NCBI GenBank assembly: GCA_009996555.1
Contig: JAACZX010000067.1
Location: forward strand, 1 to 9,132
Direction: 5' to 3'
Source: Chitinophagaceae bacterium
GTDB taxonomy: Bacteria; Bacteroidota; Bacteroidia; Chitinophagales; Chitinophagaceae
Length of the DNA stretch: 9,132 nucleotides
Part shown: piece after piece, positions 1 through 7,652 of the stretch
Layout of the letters: each line of letters opens with the position of its first letter
Numbering within the stretch: position 1 is the stretch's first letter
Program-made: the position numbers and the translations under genes
Notes under the pieces: model-generated
The model's input: the letters and a program-made list of their open reading frames with translations, nothing else
What the model was told of the DNA's origin: nothing
Database searches by the model: none

Positions 1-70
1 AAATTAAATCCGATGATTTGTTTTTCGTTTATCATATTCCAAATTTCCTTCAATATAATATTTACACTTT

Positions 71-103
71 ATGGAAAAGACCCTTTGTTGATACAAAAGG
101 TCT
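71..103 (-). terminator. Probable rho-independent terminator of the susCD operon
   Basis: Read on the minus strand, bases 103 to 78 form an 11-base-pair stem (outer arms AGACC and GGTCT, inner arms TTTGT and ACAAA) closed by an ATCA tetraloop. A run of four U follows at 78-75. The one position that would be a C/A mismatch on the plus strand becomes a U-G wobble on the minus strand, so the structure is continuous only in the minus-strand transcript. That matches termination of the leftward susC-susD operon about 120 bases past the susD stop. The U-run is short, so efficiency may be modest. It may also stop any transcript coming from the left, but less well. Confidence 0.6.
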
Positions 104-199
104 GTTGCTACCGATAGCTTGCTGTTTCAAGACTGATGTCTGCCGAACATTTTTTATTCTGTTTTGCAGGGTTTCAACTGCTGACTTAAGTTACAAATG

Positions 200-214
200 A
201 AAGCATCGCTGCTT
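200..214 (-). other. Small stem-loop just after susD
   Basis: On the minus strand, AAGCA and TGCTT form a 5-base-pair stem around a GCGA loop, which has the stable GNRA form. U-rich sequence (TTCATTTG) follows. It starts about 9 bases past the susD stop. It is short and could be chance, or it could protect the 3' end of the mRNA or act as a weak first terminator ahead of the stronger hairpin at 71-103. The rest of 104-222 shows no convincing gene. Confidence 0.25.
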
Positions 215-222
215 GTTTAATA

Positions 223-1815
223 TTATAATTTATCCCAAAAAACTCTTGAGTTTAATTTGTCGCCGCCAATGGCAGTAGCTCCGGCATTATAGCTTGCAGT
301 ATTGGACGAGGCTTCAAGATCTGGATAAGAAAGCCTTCTGATAAAGCCCACACTGCCCAATGCACCAGCAACAGGGTTAGGAGTTAATGCAGGGAAGCCG
401 CTTCTTCTGAAGTTGGCAAATGCTTCTGTACCGTTTCTGATATTTACGATCCAATATTGCGTATTGATGAGCTTTAGTGCATCAGCAGGAGTGTAGAGCA
501 CATTCGGATCATTTATATACGCTGTAACATCTGCTCCTGAAATAGGAGTGGTACCAGTGTAAAGAGAGTAAGATGCCATATCAGCTGCAATTGCATTATC
601 GTAGTATATCTTGGCTTGTGCATCGCCACCGGGAATCCATCCTCTCTTCGCTGCTTCTGCAAGCAACAAAGATGTTTGCGCATAAGTTACCCAGAACTCA
701 GGTACTCCCGGAGCAGCTACTATATTCACGTTAAACTGGGAGTAATTTAGTCCTGATCCTCTTCCACCTCTATAAGGGGCACCAGCTAAAATTGCATCAC
801 TGGTAACTCCCACTGGCGCACCATATTGATTTGCTAACACCATATCAGGTGAAAGGTTATTTGCAATAGCACCTGGATCGGGGTATTGTGCAATCAGGAA
901 CTTACCTCTTGGATCGTTCGTTAATTTTAATTGATTTACAAAAGGCTCAGCAGCGTAGTTAAACTGAGAGAAGTTCCGCAATGCTGCATTGTCTGCCTGC
1001 GAAAAAGCTGTCCCATCGTTTTTAACAAAGGCATTATCTGCGTTCGATGTCATCACACCTCCTGCAAATGCCTCTGCTACTATGTTTGCAGCTTTTGTTG
1101 GATCAAGTTTACTGTAACGCATTCCCAGGCGCAACAACAATGAATTGCCTAGTTTTTTCCATTTGGTTGCCTGGTCAGAAGCGTTTGAAGTTTTCGTTGA
1201 TGGCTGCGCATTTGTACCATAAAAAAGATCAGCAGAAATATATTCACCACTTGTGCTTAATGCTGCAATTGATTCTTTGAGCTCTTTGTACAGATCTTCA
1301 TATATGGCTGCATCATCATCATATTTTGGAAAAAATATTGCATCCGAAACTGCCTTTCCTGACTCTGAGTAGGGAACATCGCCGTAGCTGTCAACCAAAC
1401 CCATAAATACCTGTGCTTTCCAGATGCGGATCATACTTTTTAAATTAACACGGGCTGTATTTGATCCTAAAATAAGTAAAGCCTGGGTAAGGTTTTTCAC
1501 AGGAGGTGCATTACCATTATTCACTGCAGAATAAGATTGATCCCATTTGGGATTACTGCTGGCATCAATATCTACATTAAAACTAAAACCCTGGTTAGCT
1601 CCGGTGTTGTAAGGAACCACAAATTGCTGCACAATAATGTGTTCTGCATTCCATGTGCCGATATGGTTTCGCTGTGCACCGGCCAGCAGGAGAGCAGGAT
1701 CAATTGATGTTACAGCATAGGGGTTGGTATTTATTTTTTCAAAATCCTTATCACATGCTGTTAGTAAACAGCCGCTGCAAACAATAAGAATCAGTTGTTT
1801 AATTATTTTAAGCAT
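223..1815 (-). CDS. SusD/RagB-family nutrient-binding outer-membrane lipoprotein
   Basis: This is a surface lipoprotein that captures the ligand and caps the SusC channel. From the chosen start it is 530 residues, a usual length for the family. A positively charged start (MLKIIK) is followed by a hydrophobic core and the lipobox L-T-A-C with Cys21 as the acylated residue. Acidic residues right after it (C-D-K-D-F-E) fit the Bacteroidota surface-export signal. The mature N-terminus has the F-x-x-I-N-x-N-P pattern of the SusD-like_2 group, which is rich in helical TPR-like repeats, and the C-terminus ends W-D-K-L. An ATG at 1833 would add six polar residues (MLNSNN) ahead of the signal peptide and overlap susC by 14 bases. 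The ATG at 1815, four bases after the susC stop, gives a cleaner signal peptide and is preferred. The gene pairs with the broken susC just upstream. The ligand cannot be deduced. Confidence 0.93.
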   Translation of the reverse strand: MLKIIKQLILIVCSGCLLTACDKDFEKINTNPYAVTSIDPALLLAGAQRNHIGTWNAEHIIVQQFVVPYNTGANQGFSFNVDIDASSNPKWDQSYSAVNNGNAPPVKNLTQALLILGSNTARVNLKSMIRIWKAQVFMGLVDSYGDVPYSESGKAVSDAIFFPKYDDDAAIYEDLYKELKESIAALSTSGEYISADLFYGTNAQPSTKTSNASDQATKWKKLGNSLLLRLGMRYSKLDPTKAANIVAEAFAGGVMTSNADNAFVKNDGTAFSQADNAALRNFSQFNYAAEPFVNQLKLTNDPRGKFLIAQYPDPGAIANNLSPDMVLANQYGAPVGVTSDAILAGAPYRGGRGSGLNYSQFNVNIVAAPGVPEFWVTYAQTSLLLAEAAKRGWIPGGDAQAKIYYDNAIAADMASYSLYTGTTPISGADVTAYINDPNVLYTPADALKLINTQYWIVNIRNGTEAFANFRRSGFPALTPNPVAGALGSVGFIRRLSYPDLEASSNTASYNAGATAIGGDKLNSRVFWDKL

Positions 1816-1819
1816 GTTG

Positions 1820-3310
1820 TTAGAATTTAACATTTAAAGTAAGATTGTAATTGCGTGTTGTTGGTAAGGATGAATTCTCGTAACCAGCCCTGATATCACC
1901 AGATGACTGGATCGCTTCGGGATCAAGACCAGGCAGATCTTTGTAAAGAATTGCCACGTTGCGGCAGGAAGCAGAAAGTGATAATCCTTTTACGAATTTC
2001 AATACTGCTACTTTGCCAATAAGACTGGTTAAATTATATGCCAAAGAAATGTTTCTGAGTTTTACAAAATCTGACTTGAATGTAAATGGATCACCTATCT
2101 GATCGTTTCTGTAGCCTGTCCAGTAATTCTGCAAACCATTGCCTGCAACAGTAATGGCAACAGTATTGGGCTGGCCGGTATTTACGTTAACACCTGGAAA
2201 TACATAACCGCCTTCACGACCTGTCAATGATAATTTACTGTGACCTTGTCTTGTCATATTCAACAGTGTAGATGATAATACGGTACCGCCGAATTTATAA
2301 TCAACATGAACACCCAGGCTCAGATTCTTATACGTGAATGTGTTATTCCATCCGCCCGTGAATTTTGGAATAGCGCTTCCTACCGGGTTAAAACCACCTG
2401 TAATACCTTTTGGATTTGTATTGGATGGAAGCGGGAACCCATTATTACCTACGAGAATATCGCCATTTGCATTTCTTCTGTATGTTCTTGTGTACAATTG
2501 GTTCATGGCTAAACCTTCAGTGTACCTGATCTCGCCAAGAAACTCATTACCTGTTCCATTAAAATAAAGCAGAAGAATTGTTCCGCTGGGATTACCCACA
2601 TTCAACACTTCTGTTTTAAGGAATGCATTGTTCCAGGAAGTGGTCCAGTTGAAATTTTTGCTTTGTACAGCTTTGTATTCAACCATGGTTTCCAAACCGC
2701 TGTTCTTTAATGAAGCTGCATTTTGTTTTGAAGAATTATAGCCCGATGCAGTAGAAAGATTGACATCAATGATTTGTTCAGTAGTTACTTTATCAAATGC
2801 TGCAACATCTAACATTAACCTGTTTTTAAATAATCTTAATTCAAGACCTAATTCTTTTTCTGTTACAGTGAATGGCTGCAATAATGGATTTGGAGCACCG
2901 GTTCCGTTTATACTTGCGGTGGTTTGTCCGTTAAACAGGTTTGCACCAAGTCCATAAGTGAGCACGCCATCATAAGGATTTACTGAAGCTACACTGCCCA
3001 CCTGTGCCCATGAAGCTCTTAACTTACCAAACGAAAGCCAGTTTAAATTTTGAAGCAGTTGAGAGAAAACAAAACTACCCGAAACAGACGAATAGAATTT
3101 ACTGTTATTCGCCGGGTTTAAAATGGAGAACCAGTCATTCCTTGCAGTACCATTAATGTACAAAAGTCCGTTGTATCCTAATTCAACTACACCATAAAGT
3201 GAGTTTACACGCTGTTGGCTGTAGTTAAAACCATCACCTGCACCTTTCACTGTACCATTCCTGTAAGAATAAAGATCAGGAACGGTAAAGTTAGTAGCAC
3301 TCTGCACCAT
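1820..3310 (-). CDS. SusC/RagA-family TonB-dependent transporter, C-terminal part (out of frame with its N-terminal part)
   Basis: This is the second half of the outer-membrane beta-barrel of a SusC-type transporter. The listed ATG at 3310 is an internal Met of the ancestral protein and not a natural start: there is no signal peptide or plug, and the frame stays open upstream to a stop at 3332-3334. Family barrel signatures are visible, including V-P-D-L-Y-S near residue 10, the R-N-D-W-F-S strand near residue 57, S-F-G-K-L-R-A-S-W-A near 92, and T-E-K-E-L-G-L-E near 150. The protein ends in N-V-K-F; a terminal Phe is the usual signal for barrel insertion by the Bam machinery. The stop is followed after four bases by the susD start, so translation may be coupled. 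If the frame break is real, this part should not be made as a working barrel on its own. Confidence 0.88.
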   Translation of the reverse strand: MVQSATNFTVPDLYSYRNGTVKGAGDGFNYSQQRVNSLYGVVELGYNGLLYINGTARNDWFSILNPANNSKFYSSVSGSFVFSQLLQNLNWLSFGKLRASWAQVGSVASVNPYDGVLTYGLGANLFNGQTTASINGTGAPNPLLQPFTVTEKELGLELRLFKNRLMLDVAAFDKVTTEQIIDVNLSTASGYNSSKQNAASLKNSGLETMVEYKAVQSKNFNWTTSWNNAFLKTEVLNVGNPSGTILLLYFNGTGNEFLGEIRYTEGLAMNQLYTRTYRRNANGDILVGNNGFPLPSNTNPKGITGGFNPVGSAIPKFTGGWNNTFTYKNLSLGVHVDYKFGGTVLSSTLLNMTRQGHSKLSLTGREGGYVFPGVNVNTGQPNTVAITVAGNGLQNYWTGYRNDQIGDPFTFKSDFVKLRNISLAYNLTSLIGKVAVLKFVKGLSLSASCRNVAILYKDLPGLDPEAIQSSGDIRAGYENSSLPTTRNYNLTLNVKF

Positions 3311-3312
3311 AT

Positions 3313-4938
3313 TTAAGTCGTTTGGTTGAGATTATATGCACCTCTGTAGGTAACGGTGGGAGTAGTAGTTGCAATGGTGGTGTTGGCACCTTGTCCATTC
3401 AATGTGTAAGATTCCATGAAGTTATCACCACGATCATAGTTGAATCTTCCCTGGGCATACAGCCAGTCAGTTATTTCATAACGCAGTGTAGTAGTACCGA
3501 GAAGTCGGTTTCTGTCTTCCTTATATTTTTGCCCGTATTGCAAAGCAAAGTAAGGATTGTTCACAGTGCCCTGGAATCCGCTTGTTCTCCATTCTGCATT
3601 CGTAGCAGGATCTTTTGCATTATCACGATAGGCTTCAATAGGAACAGAGATAGGCATCCTGTTAAAGAAGTTAACTGCGCCATCGCCTTGTGTACCAATT
3701 TGCGGAGGGTTAATATAATCTTCATCGGCATAGTTAACGTTTACCTGTAACCGAAGTTTTTTTGCAATGGTTTGATTTACGCCAATGTTGAAGATCCTTC
3801 TTTTATATTCATTACCCGGAACAATACCTTTTGCACTGGTTGTAGAAAGTGAGGTTCTGAAACTTCCATTAGCTCCGCCACCTGACAGGCCAAGCGTATT
3901 GGTAATATTTGTTCCTGTTCGCAGATAGTCAAACAACTGGTAAGGATGAGCAGAGTAGGGACGCATTTTTCCATCAAAATTGATGGTGGGCTGATTATCT
4001 AATTTAGCACCCCATCCCCACTGACCATTACCTTGAATTTGTGCTGCTGTTGTAAATTTTGCACCACCCTGCCCCTGGCCATATTCAGTTTGTACAATCT
4101 CATCCATAAAATTCAAAGCCTGTGAACTGGTATAGCTCGATGTAAAATCGACACCAATGCCCTGATTTTTTGCGCCAGACTTTGTTGTAATAATGATGGC
4201 GCCTGCTGCTGCTCTTGAGCCATAAATGGCCGCAGCCGCTGCTCCTTTTAATACGGTCATACTTTCAATATCATCAGGATTGATATTTGCCAGGTTATCA
4301 CCACGGTCACGTGATGGATTGTTTCCTTCGTTGTTCCTTGCTTCCTGATCTAACGGAAGACCGTTGACAACTAAAAGAGGTGCGTTGTTTGCTCCTGCAA
4401 AACCAACCTGTCCACGCAAACGGATCTGGTTGCTGGCACCTGCACCTGCAGCGGGTGGAGTGATATTTAACCCGGCCACTTTACCCACGAGTGATTCGCC
4501 GAGATTGGTGGTTCGCTGCCTCACCATTTCATCTGTATTAACAGATGTTGTGGCATAACCCAGTTTTTTTGCTGCACGTTTTTCTCCCAATGCAATTACT
4601 ACTACTTCTTCCATCGTTGTTTCATTCCTGGCAAGCGTTACAGAAACAGCAGCCCTGCCGTTAACAGGAACTTCCAGCTTTACAAATCCAATAGAGCTAA
4701 ATACCAATACATCTGTTCCGGCAGCAGCAATACTGAAATTGCCGGATGCATTCGTAACAGTTGCTTTGTTGGTACCTTTCACAGCTACCGTTGCTCCGTT
4801 TACAGGATTATTTTCCTCATCAACAACAGTACCTGTAACAGTTTGTGCATTTGCTGCTGTAAAAAAAATCAGGAGGAAGAGTGAGAACAGTAACCTGATC
4901 AAACCCGTTTTAAATACGGGTTGGAGATTTTCCTTCAT
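3313..4938 (-). CDS. SusC/RagA-family TonB-dependent transporter, N-terminal part (frame-interrupted)
   Basis: This is the N-terminal 541 residues of an outer-membrane transporter powered by TonB that works with SusD. A signal peptide with hydrophobic core at about 13-27 ends in A-N-A, with cleavage after residue 31. A carboxypeptidase-regulatory-like beta-sandwich follows at about 33-105 (start Q-T-V-T-G-T-V-V-D). Then come a TonB-box-like stretch E-E-V-V-V-I-A-L (110-117) and the plug domain at about 120-255, with G-K-V-A-G-L-N-I, R-L-R-G and the V-L-K-G-A-A-A-A-A-I-Y-G-S-R-A-A region. The first barrel strands follow. The reading ends at a TAA at 3313-3315 in mid-barrel, and the rest continues in another frame from 3331 downward. 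Together the parts give about 1,040 residues, near the family size. It is the first gene of the leftward operon and is divergent from the AraC gene, its likely regulator. Confidence 0.9.
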   Translation of the reverse strand: MKENLQPVFKTGLIRLLFSLFLLIFFTAANAQTVTGTVVDEENNPVNGATVAVKGTNKATVTNASGNFSIAAAGTDVLVFSSIGFVKLEVPVNGRAAVSVTLARNETTMEEVVVIALGEKRAAKKLGYATTSVNTDEMVRQRTTNLGESLVGKVAGLNITPPAAGAGASNQIRLRGQVGFAGANNAPLLVVNGLPLDQEARNNEGNNPSRDRGDNLANINPDDIESMTVLKGAAAAAIYGSRAAAGAIIITTKSGAKNQGIGVDFTSSYTSSQALNFMDEIVQTEYGQGQGGAKFTTAAQIQGNGQWGWGAKLDNQPTINFDGKMRPYSAHPYQLFDYLRTGTNITNTLGLSGGGANGSFRTSLSTTSAKGIVPGNEYKRRIFNIGVNQTIAKKLRLQVNVNYADEDYINPPQIGTQGDGAVNFFNRMPISVPIEAYRDNAKDPATNAEWRTSGFQGTVNNPYFALQYGQKYKEDRNRLLGTTTLRYEITDWLYAQGRFNYDRGDNFMESYTLNGQGANTTIATTTPTVTYRGAYNLNQTT

Positions 4939-4968
4939 AATGCAATCGTTTTGGTTAAGTGATAAATG

Positions 4969-4998
4969 ACCGGAGCGCTGAAAACTCAGCTGCCCGGT
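4969..4998. promoter_or_regulatory. Stem-loop in the susC upstream region
   Basis: Two nested inverted repeats form a 30-base hairpin: outer arms ACCGG and CCGGT, a 3-by-3 internal loop, then inner arms GCTGA and TCAGC around a 4-base loop. It lies 31-60 bases before the susC ATG, so it probably sits in the susC mRNA leader or next to the promoter. On the plus strand it is followed by TTTTAT and looks terminator-like, but no plus-strand gene leads into it. It could be a leader structure affecting susC expression, a block on antisense transcription, or a protein-binding palindrome. Function is inferred only from position. Confidence 0.35.
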
Positions 4999-5030
4999 TT
5001 TATAATCTTACACAAAGTATTCAGGCTGCG

Positions 5031-5046
5031 TTCCAAAAGCTTCCAA
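5031..5046. promoter_or_regulatory. Tandem TTCCAA repeats, possible AraC-type operator
   Basis: The hexamer TTCCAA occurs at 5031-5036 and again at 5041-5046. The start-to-start spacing is 10 bases, about one helical turn. It lies near the middle of the divergent region, about 95-110 bases from the susC start and 113-128 bases from the AraC start. AraC-family proteins bind with two helix-turn-helix units in successive major grooves on the same face, so direct repeats at this spacing fit a site for the neighbouring regulator. A TACTTTG sequence on the minus strand at 5013-5019 loosely resembles the Bacteroidota -7 element, but its spacing to a -33 TTG is not standard. A six-base repeat can arise by chance. 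Confidence 0.3.
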
Positions 5047-5158
5047 TAAAAAACTTCGGTGAATTTTATAAATGCAGATGAGATAAATTCATTTTCTTTA
5101 TAACGTACTGTAGTGAATAAACGATTGCCAAGAACAGCTACTGTTTGTTCAGCGATAT

Positions 5159-6046
5159 ATGAATCAATTTGTACTTTGCCATACCACTGCTTCCGAACTA
5201 CGATTATTTCCTCATATTATTGAAATAGGAGTAATCAAGAATAGTGCTATACGCCTCAATGGCTTTCCCGGTACAATTGACCGTTGCTTAAAACTGTATT
5301 ATATACAGGAAGGTAAATTTGAATGGAGCATTAATGAACGGCTGCATACACTTTACCCCGGTGATGTGGCATTGGTATTACCCGGCGATGAATTTGGCAA
5401 CCCTAACAAAGTACTGGAGATCGGTTCTTTTTCATGGATACATATACAGGTGAATAAGAATGAAAAAGATGAGCTTGTTACCGGTGCATGGAGCAGTTTA
5501 TCGCAGGCGGAGTGTTATGCCATCAGCAAAGTATTACAAACCGATCGCTCACCGATCCTGCAGAAATTTACAGAAGCAGGTACTATTCTTAAATCTATCC
5601 AGACCGAATTGTTTACACAGGAGATAGGATGCCAGGCAAGAGTGAATCATTTAATTGATGAAATATTTATACAGGTAAGCAGGCAGTTTACAAGAATGTC
5701 GAACCCCGGGCGTGATTTCCCCAAAACATTTATGAAGCTGGAACAGGAGCTGCGGAATAATTTATCGCACCAATGGACGGTGGAAGAAATGGCTGCATTG
5801 GTTGGATTGGGCACCACACTGTTCAATGAAAAAGTAAAAAGCTATTCCGGCTTTTCACCGTTGAACTATCTCATCAACATCCGTATTTCAGAAGCCATCA
5901 AATTGTTGAAGGTACCCGACATCAGTTTAACAGACATTGCGTTGGACACTGGCTTTTATTCATCGCAACATTTTTCGACAACGTTTAAAAAATTAACCGG
6001 TTATACGCCCAGCGAATTCAGAAAAAATCATTTGGGAACAAACTAA
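5159..6046 (+). CDS. AraC-family transcriptional regulator
   Basis: This 295-residue regulator has the usual two-part layout. The N-terminal part has a cupin-like ligand-sensing fold at about 35-100, with the typical Y-Y-I-Q-E-G-K-F and Y-P-G-D-V-A-L-V-L-P-G-D segments. The C-terminal DNA-binding domain spans about 195-290. Its first helix-turn-helix is at about 207-228 (W-T-V-E-E-M-A-A-L-V-G-L), then the linking helix with G-F-S-P-L-N-Y-L and R-I-S-E-A-I-K-L-L, then a second helix-turn-helix at about 255-281. It ends in the family signature G-F-Y-S-S-Q-H-F-S-T-T-F-K-K-L-T-G-Y-T-P-S-E-F-R. All usual core positions are present. It is divergent from susC and 10 bases ahead of the FGGY gene, so it probably controls both directions in response to a substrate-derived ligand. 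No response-regulator or membrane segment is seen. The ligand is unknown. Confidence 0.93.
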   Translation: MNQFVLCHTTASELRLFPHIIEIGVIKNSAIRLNGFPGTIDRCLKLYYIQEGKFEWSINERLHTLYPGDVALVLPGDEFGNPNKVLEIGSFSWIHIQVNKNEKDELVTGAWSSLSQAECYAISKVLQTDRSPILQKFTEAGTILKSIQTELFTQEIGCQARVNHLIDEIFIQVSRQFTRMSNPGRDFPKTFMKLEQELRNNLSHQWTVEEMAALVGLGTTLFNEKVKSYSGFSPLNYLINIRISEAIKLLKVPDISLTDIALDTGFYSSQHFSTTFKKLTGYTPSEFRKNHLGTN

Positions 6047-6056
6047 TTCTTAGCAC

Positions 6057-7574
6057 ATGGAATGTATCATCACCATAGAACTTGGCACCAATGCAGTAAG
6101 GGTTTATGCATTTGATCTTAATGGCAACATCATTGGTTCACTTAAAGGTTATTGCCCCACCTTTCACAGCGAGCCTGATTACAGCGAGCAGGATGCCGAC
6201 CAGATCTTTATTACCATGTTGTATGTATTGAAGAATTTACTCAATGAAGTGCTGCATCCAAAAAAATACAAGGTGCTTTGTATTTGTTTCAGCTCTTCAA
6301 TGCACAGTGTGGTGGCAGTAGATAAACGTGGCAACCCAATGGGGCATGCTATTACCTGGGCCGATAACAGGGCAAACAAAGAAGCGGCGGAATTAAAACA
6401 TTCAGCACTCGGAAAAAAAATATACAATGCAACGGGTACACCATTGCATCCCATGTCGCCGCTTACAAAAATTGCATGGATTAAAAACAATGAAAAGGAA
6501 AAGTTTAAACAGGTAAGTAAATTCTTATCGCTGAAAACATACATTCTTCAGCAGCTTACAGGCGAATACATGATTGATTACAGTATTGCTTCTGCAACAG
6601 GCCTGTTGAATATTCATAAAATAAAATGGGAGGCAGAATCACTTCACTTTGCTGGTATTACGGATGCTATGTTGCCAGAGCTGGTTCCTGTTGATGCAAA
6701 AGTGGGTAAGCTGAATAAAGCGTACCAGACATCGTTAGGTTTATCCGCCGATACAAAAATTTTAGTGGGTTCAAGTGATGGCTGCATGGCTGTACTTGGC
6801 GATGGTGTTACCGGAGAGGGAACAGGCATTATTACTGTTGAAGATAGTGGTGCTGTGCGTGTGGTGAGTGATAAAGTAATGCAGGATGATAACCAGCGGT
6901 TCTTTAATTACCTGTTGACTGAAAATAAATATATATCCGGCGGACCAACAAATAACGGTGGCGTCATCTTCGAATGGTTTACACGGCAGTTTGGCGATTT
7001 TAAAAATCCGTTTGACATTGAACATACCATGCTGGAGCTGATCAGCGATGCATCGAAAATGCCCGTGGGTTCTGATGGATTATTATTTCTTCCATACTTG
7101 TTAGGCGAACGTGCACCTATCTGGAATGCCAACGCAAGAGGCGTTTATTTTGGCATGAACATTAAACACGAAAAAGCGCATTTTGTAAGAGCCACCATTG
7201 AAGGTATTTTATATGAACTGTACAGCATTGGAAAAACATTAGAAGAGCACAGAACCATAAACAGCTTCACGATCAACGGAAGCTTCGGCACATTGCCCTT
7301 CTTTACACAAATGGTTGCCGATATGTTTAACAAACCCGTTCGTTTGCGGGAGAATTATCACAGTGTGAGTTATGGATCATATTTGGTTAGTGCAAAAGAA
7401 ATGGGCATTTACAAATCATTGGATGAAGCAGCAAAATCGGTAGTGCTGCCCGATCTTGTTACACCGGATAAACAGAACAACAAAATGTATTTGAAGTATT
7501 ATCCAATATTCGAACGGCTGAGTACAAAGCTGGCAAGCGAGTTTGCAGACATCGCTGCTTTGCAGCATGAGTAA
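6057..7574 (+). CDS. FGGY-family carbohydrate kinase, gluconokinase-like, with atypical ATP-site motifs
   Basis: This is a 505-residue cytoplasmic protein of the normal length for FGGY sugar kinases and closest to the gluconokinase (GntK) type. Sugar-side sequence looks intact: S-S-S-M-H-S-V-V-A-V-D (79-89), I-T-W-A-D-N-R (99-105), T-G-T-P-L-H-P-M-S-P-L (126-136), A-S-A-T-G-L-L (178-184), the putative catalytic-base Asp241 in G-S-S-D-G, G-G-P-T-N-N-G-G (295-302) and L-G-E-R-A-P-I-W (349-356). Nucleotide-side motifs differ from the family pattern. The first phosphate motif, normally D-x-G-T-T/S, reads E8-L-G-T-N12. The second, normally G-T-S, reads E262-D263-S264. The adenosine-site Gly-Gly reads G408-S409. 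If active, it would phosphorylate gluconate or a related sugar acid with ATP. It may instead be a divergent subfamily or a non-catalytic sensor. No symbol is given because activity is uncertain. It is likely cotranscribed with the AraC gene 10 bases upstream. Confidence 0.88.
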   Translation: MECIITIELGTNAVRVYAFDLNGNIIGSLKGYCPTFHSEPDYSEQDADQIFITMLYVLKNLLNEVLHPKKYKVLCICFSSSMHSVVAVDKRGNPMGHAITWADNRANKEAAELKHSALGKKIYNATGTPLHPMSPLTKIAWIKNNEKEKFKQVSKFLSLKTYILQQLTGEYMIDYSIASATGLLNIHKIKWEAESLHFAGITDAMLPELVPVDAKVGKLNKAYQTSLGLSADTKILVGSSDGCMAVLGDGVTGEGTGIITVEDSGAVRVVSDKVMQDDNQRFFNYLLTENKYISGGPTNNGGVIFEWFTRQFGDFKNPFDIEHTMLELISDASKMPVGSDGLLFLPYLLGERAPIWNANARGVYFGMNIKHEKAHFVRATIEGILYELYSIGKTLEEHRTINSFTINGSFGTLPFFTQMVADMFNKPVRLRENYHSVSYGSYLVSAKEMGIYKSLDEAAKSVVLPDLVTPDKQNNKMYLKYYPIFERLSTKLASEFADIAALQHE

Positions 7575-7652
7575 ATCTGCTGTCAGTTCTTGATTGCCGC
7601 TGCTTGTACATCGTCATCATTTTCATTTTTCTATTAACGAATAAAACATAGA

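Noticed and set aside
18..200. 60-codon open frame on the plus strand at the left edge
   Set aside because: Its composition is rich in Phe, Cys and Tyr without a domain, it overlaps the terminator hairpin, and it has no convincing start context. It is probably chance in AT-rich DNA.
3313..3334. Programmed -1 ribosomal frameshift joining the two susC halves
   Set aside because: The direction of the shift would fit, but the interval has no slippery heptamer of the X-XXY-YYZ type in the correct phase, and SusC genes are not known to use frameshifting. Mutation, deletion or a sequence error is simpler.
3322..3750. 142-codon open frame on the plus strand inside susC
   Set aside because: It is antisense to strongly supported susC coding sequence, is Cys/Ser/Ile-rich with no recognisable domain, and spans the susC frame break without explaining it.
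5139..5147. TACTGTTTG as a Bacteroidota -7 promoter element for the AraC gene
   Set aside because: It has three bases between TA and TTTG instead of two, lies only about 11 bases before the ATG, and has no TTG at standard -33 spacing. It is too weak to annotate.
6179..6544. 121-codon minus-strand frame inside the FGGY gene
   Set aside because: It is antisense to a well-supported gene with conserved motifs and the product has no recognisable family.
7575..7652. Possible terminator or promoter between the FGGY gene and the transporter gene
   Set aside because: No stem-loop followed by a U-run and no clear -33/-7 pair is visible, so the three plus-strand genes are treated as one unit.
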